Positions 62,242 through 64,000 of a stretch of 64,000 bases of DNA are shown here, in pieces. The stretch comes from Streptomyces netropsis (lineage in GTDB: Bacteria > Actinomycetota > Actinomycetes > Streptomycetales > Streptomycetaceae): the NCBI RefSeq assembly GCF_014203545.1, contig NZ_JACHJG010000001.1, positions 124,001-188,000 of the forward strand, in the 5' to 3' direction. Within the stretch, counting starts at the first letter, position 1; every line of letters starts with the position of its first letter. The position numbers and the translations under genes were made by a program. The notes below the pieces were generated by a model. It saw nothing but the letters and a program-made list of their open reading frames with translations, was not told the DNA's origin and did no database searches.

Positions 62242-64000
62242 CCCGACGGCTCACGGTCGCGCAGGCCCTCGTCGCGTTCCTCGCCCACCAGTACACCGAG
62301 CGCGACGGCAGGCGGCAGCGGCTGATCGACGCCTGCTGGGGGATCTTCGGCCACGGCAACGTCGCCGGCATCGGGCAGGCGCTGCTGGAGTCCGAGGGTG
62401 CCCTGCCCTACCTCCAGGGCCGCAACGAACAGGCCATGGTCCACGCCGCCGTCGGCTACGCCCGCCAGCGCGACCGGCTCGCCGCGCACGCCGTCACCAC
62501 CTCCATCGGCCCCGGCGCCACCAACCTCGTCACCGGTGCCGCGCTCGCCACGATCAACCGGCTGCCCGTCCTGCTGCTGCCCGGCGACACCTTCGCCACC
62601 CGGCCCGCCGACCCCGTCCTCCAGCAGCTCGAACACCCCGGCGCGGGCGACGTCTCCGTCAACGACTGTCTGCGCCCGGTGTCGCGGTACTTCGACCGGA
62701 TCACCCGCCCCGAGGCGCTGATCCCCGCAGCCCTCCAGGCGATGCGGGTGCTGGCCGACCCGGTCGAGACCGGGGCCGTCACCCTCGCCCTGCCCCAGGA
62801 CGTCCAGGCCGAGGCGTACGACTGGCCCGAGGAGTTCTTCGCCGACCGCGTCTGGCACGTACGCCGCCCGGCGCCCGACCCGGCCGCGACCGCCGAGGCG
62901 GCGGCGGCCGTACGGGCCGCCCGGCGGCCCCTGATCGTCGCGGGCGGCGGCGTCCACCACAGCGAGGCCGAGGACGCCCTGCGCGCCCTGGCCGAGGCGA
63001 CCGGCATCCCCGTCGCCTCGACCCAGGCGGGCAAGGGCTCGCTGCGCCACGACCACCCCGCGGACGTCGGCGGCATCGGCCACACCGGCACGGCCGTCGC
63101 CGACGAACTGGCCCGCACCGCCGACGTGGTCATCGGCGTCGGCACCCGCTACAGCGACTTCACCACCGCCTCCGCGACCCTCTTCGCGCCCGGCGTCCGC
63201 TTCGTCAACCTGAACATCACCTCCTTCGACGCCCACAAGCTCGCCGCCCTGCCGCTGGTCGCCGACGCCCGCGCCGGGCTCCGGGCGCTCACCGAGGGCC
63301 TGGCCGGATACCGGGTCCCGGCGCCGTACGAGGCCGAGTACGCCGCCGGGAAGGCCGCCTGGGAGTCGGAGGTCGAGCGCGCCTACGCGGTGGCGGACCC
63401 CGACGCCCGCCCCACCCAGGCCCAGGTGCTCGGCGCGCTGGACGCCGTCGTCGGCGACGAGGACGTGATCGTCAACGCGGCGGGCTCGCTCCCCGGCGAT
63501 CTGCACAAGCTGTGGCGGGCCCGCTCCCGCCGCCAGTACCACCTGGAGTACGGCTACTCCTGCATGGGCTACGAGATCCCGGCCGCCATCGGCGTCCGCC
63601 TGGCCGCCCCCGACCGGCCCGTGTGGGCGCTCGTCGGCGACGGCACGTATCTGATGATGCCGACCGAGCTCGTCACCGCCGTGCAGGAAGGCATCGCGAT
63701 CAAGGTCGTCCTGGTCCAGAACCACGGCTACGCCTCCATCGGCGGCCTCTCGGAGGCGGTCGGCGGCGAGCGCTTCGGCACGGCCTACCGCTACCGGGCC
63801 CCCGACGGCACGTACTCCGGCGACCCGCTGCCCGTGGACCTGGCCGCCAACGCCGCCTCCCTCGGGATGGCCGTGCTGCGCGCCCGCACGGCCGGTGAGC
63901 TGCGCACGGCGCTCGCGGAAGCGCGCGCCTCGGACCGGCCCACATGTGTCTATGTGGAGACCGAAACAGCCGACAGTGTGTCCGGGGCGCCCCCCGCCCA
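62238..64000 (+). CDS. iolD: 3D-(3,5/4)-trihydroxycyclohexane-1,2-dione hydrolase (IolD), 3' end cut by the window
   Basis: Thiamin-diphosphate enzyme that opens the inositol-derived ring; 587 codons are visible of about 630-650 expected, and the frame is open at the right edge. The catalytic glutamate is in YLQGRNEQAMVHAAVGYARQ. The middle domain has PLIVAGGGVHHSEAEDALRA and the ThDP-Mg motif is ALVGDGTYLMMPTELVTAVQ through LVQNHGYASIGGLSEAVGG. The ATG overlaps the iolB stop, so translation is coupled. Confidence 0.94.
   Translation, partial: MTRRLTVAQALVAFLAHQYTERDGRRQRLIDACWGIFGHGNVAGIGQALLESEGALPYLQGRNEQAMVHAAVGYARQRDRLAAHAVTTSIGPGATNLVTGAALATINRLPVLLLPGDTFATRPADPVLQQLEHPGAGDVSVNDCLRPVSRYFDRITRPEALIPAALQAMRVLADPVETGAVTLALPQDVQAEAYDWPEEFFADRVWHVRRPAPDPAATAEAAAAVRAARRPLIVAGGGVHHSEAEDALRALAEATGIPVASTQAGKGSLRHDHPADVGGIGHTGTAVADELARTADVVIGVGTRYSDFTTASATLFAPGVRFVNLNITSFDAHKLAALPLVADARAGLRALTEGLAGYRVPAPYEAEYAAGKAAWESEVERAYAVADPDARPTQAQVLGALDAVVGDEDVIVNAAGSLPGDLHKLWRARSRRQYHLEYGYSCMGYEIPAAIGVRLAAPDRPVWALVGDGTYLMMPTELVTAVQEGIAIKVVLVQNHGYASIGGLSEAVGGERFGTAYRYRAPDGTYSGDPLPVDLAANAASLGMAVLRARTAGELRTALAEARASDRPTCVYVETETADSVSGAPPA

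Overview
The window is a stretch of a Streptomyces chromosome. The evidence is the very high GC with strong third-position bias, frequent GTG and TTG starts, a full-length AdpA with the bldA-type TTA codon, and gene content that recalls the adpA–acdH–speB–citA arm of the S. coelicolor chromosome (recalled synteny, not searched). It is mostly conserved core genome. No insertion sequence, phage, integrase or CRISPR array was seen.

Layout. 0–4.3 kb: minus-strand run of a PAP2 membrane enzyme, a RecB-family nuclease with four cysteines placed for an Fe-S cluster, an unknown 526-aa protein and the N-terminus of a further protein cut by the left edge. 4.5–8.4 kb: histidine phosphatase, TPR regulator, a small unknown protein and a spermidine-synthase-like protein. 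8.5–13.5 kb: cellobiose uptake and cleavage locus (cebEFG-bglC type) preceded by a small secreted protein; the usual cebR repressor gene is absent. 13.7–18.5 kb: a hemC copy, tRNA-His, ornA, adpA, a small membrane protein and a universal stress protein. 18.9–22.1 kb: glmS, a small unknown gene and a DUF4429/SHOCT protein. 22.1–31.1 kb: acyl-CoA dehydrogenase, HMG-CoA lyase and a biotin-dependent carboxylase (leucine/branched-chain catabolism), a divergent TetR regulator, then a second acyl-CoA dehydrogenase and a TesB thioesterase. 31.2–42.3 kb: small membrane protein, phosphatase-like protein, agmatinase, a kdpB without kdpA/kdpC, a fused heterodimer-type ABC exporter, a broken reductase fragment, a secreted S37 peptidase and a lipoprotein. 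42.7–47.7 kb: TetR and a four-gene sugar-type catabolic cluster with a DUF993 aldolase. 48–51.7 kb: RecD2-like helicase and citrate synthase. 52.2–55.4 kb: tandem hairpin repeats, copA, copZ with a CsoR-type operator, and a small HTH protein. 55.6–64 kb: inositol catabolism genes (two IolG-like dehydrogenases and an IolE-like protein on one strand; iolC, an aldolase, iolB and iolD on the other) around a shared operator region. iolD runs off the right edge.

Cross-cutting features. A directional palindromic element of about 124 bp occurs three times in full (5.2, 28.8 and 42.6 kb) and twice in shortened form (33.45 and 58.0 kb), always between genes. The clearest regulatory signals are twin operator-like sites between tetR and the carboxylase operon, twin GTCC-N8-GGAC sites in the iol divergent promoter, the CsoR-type box upstream of copZ, and a perfect 22-bp palindrome upstream of the glmS operon.
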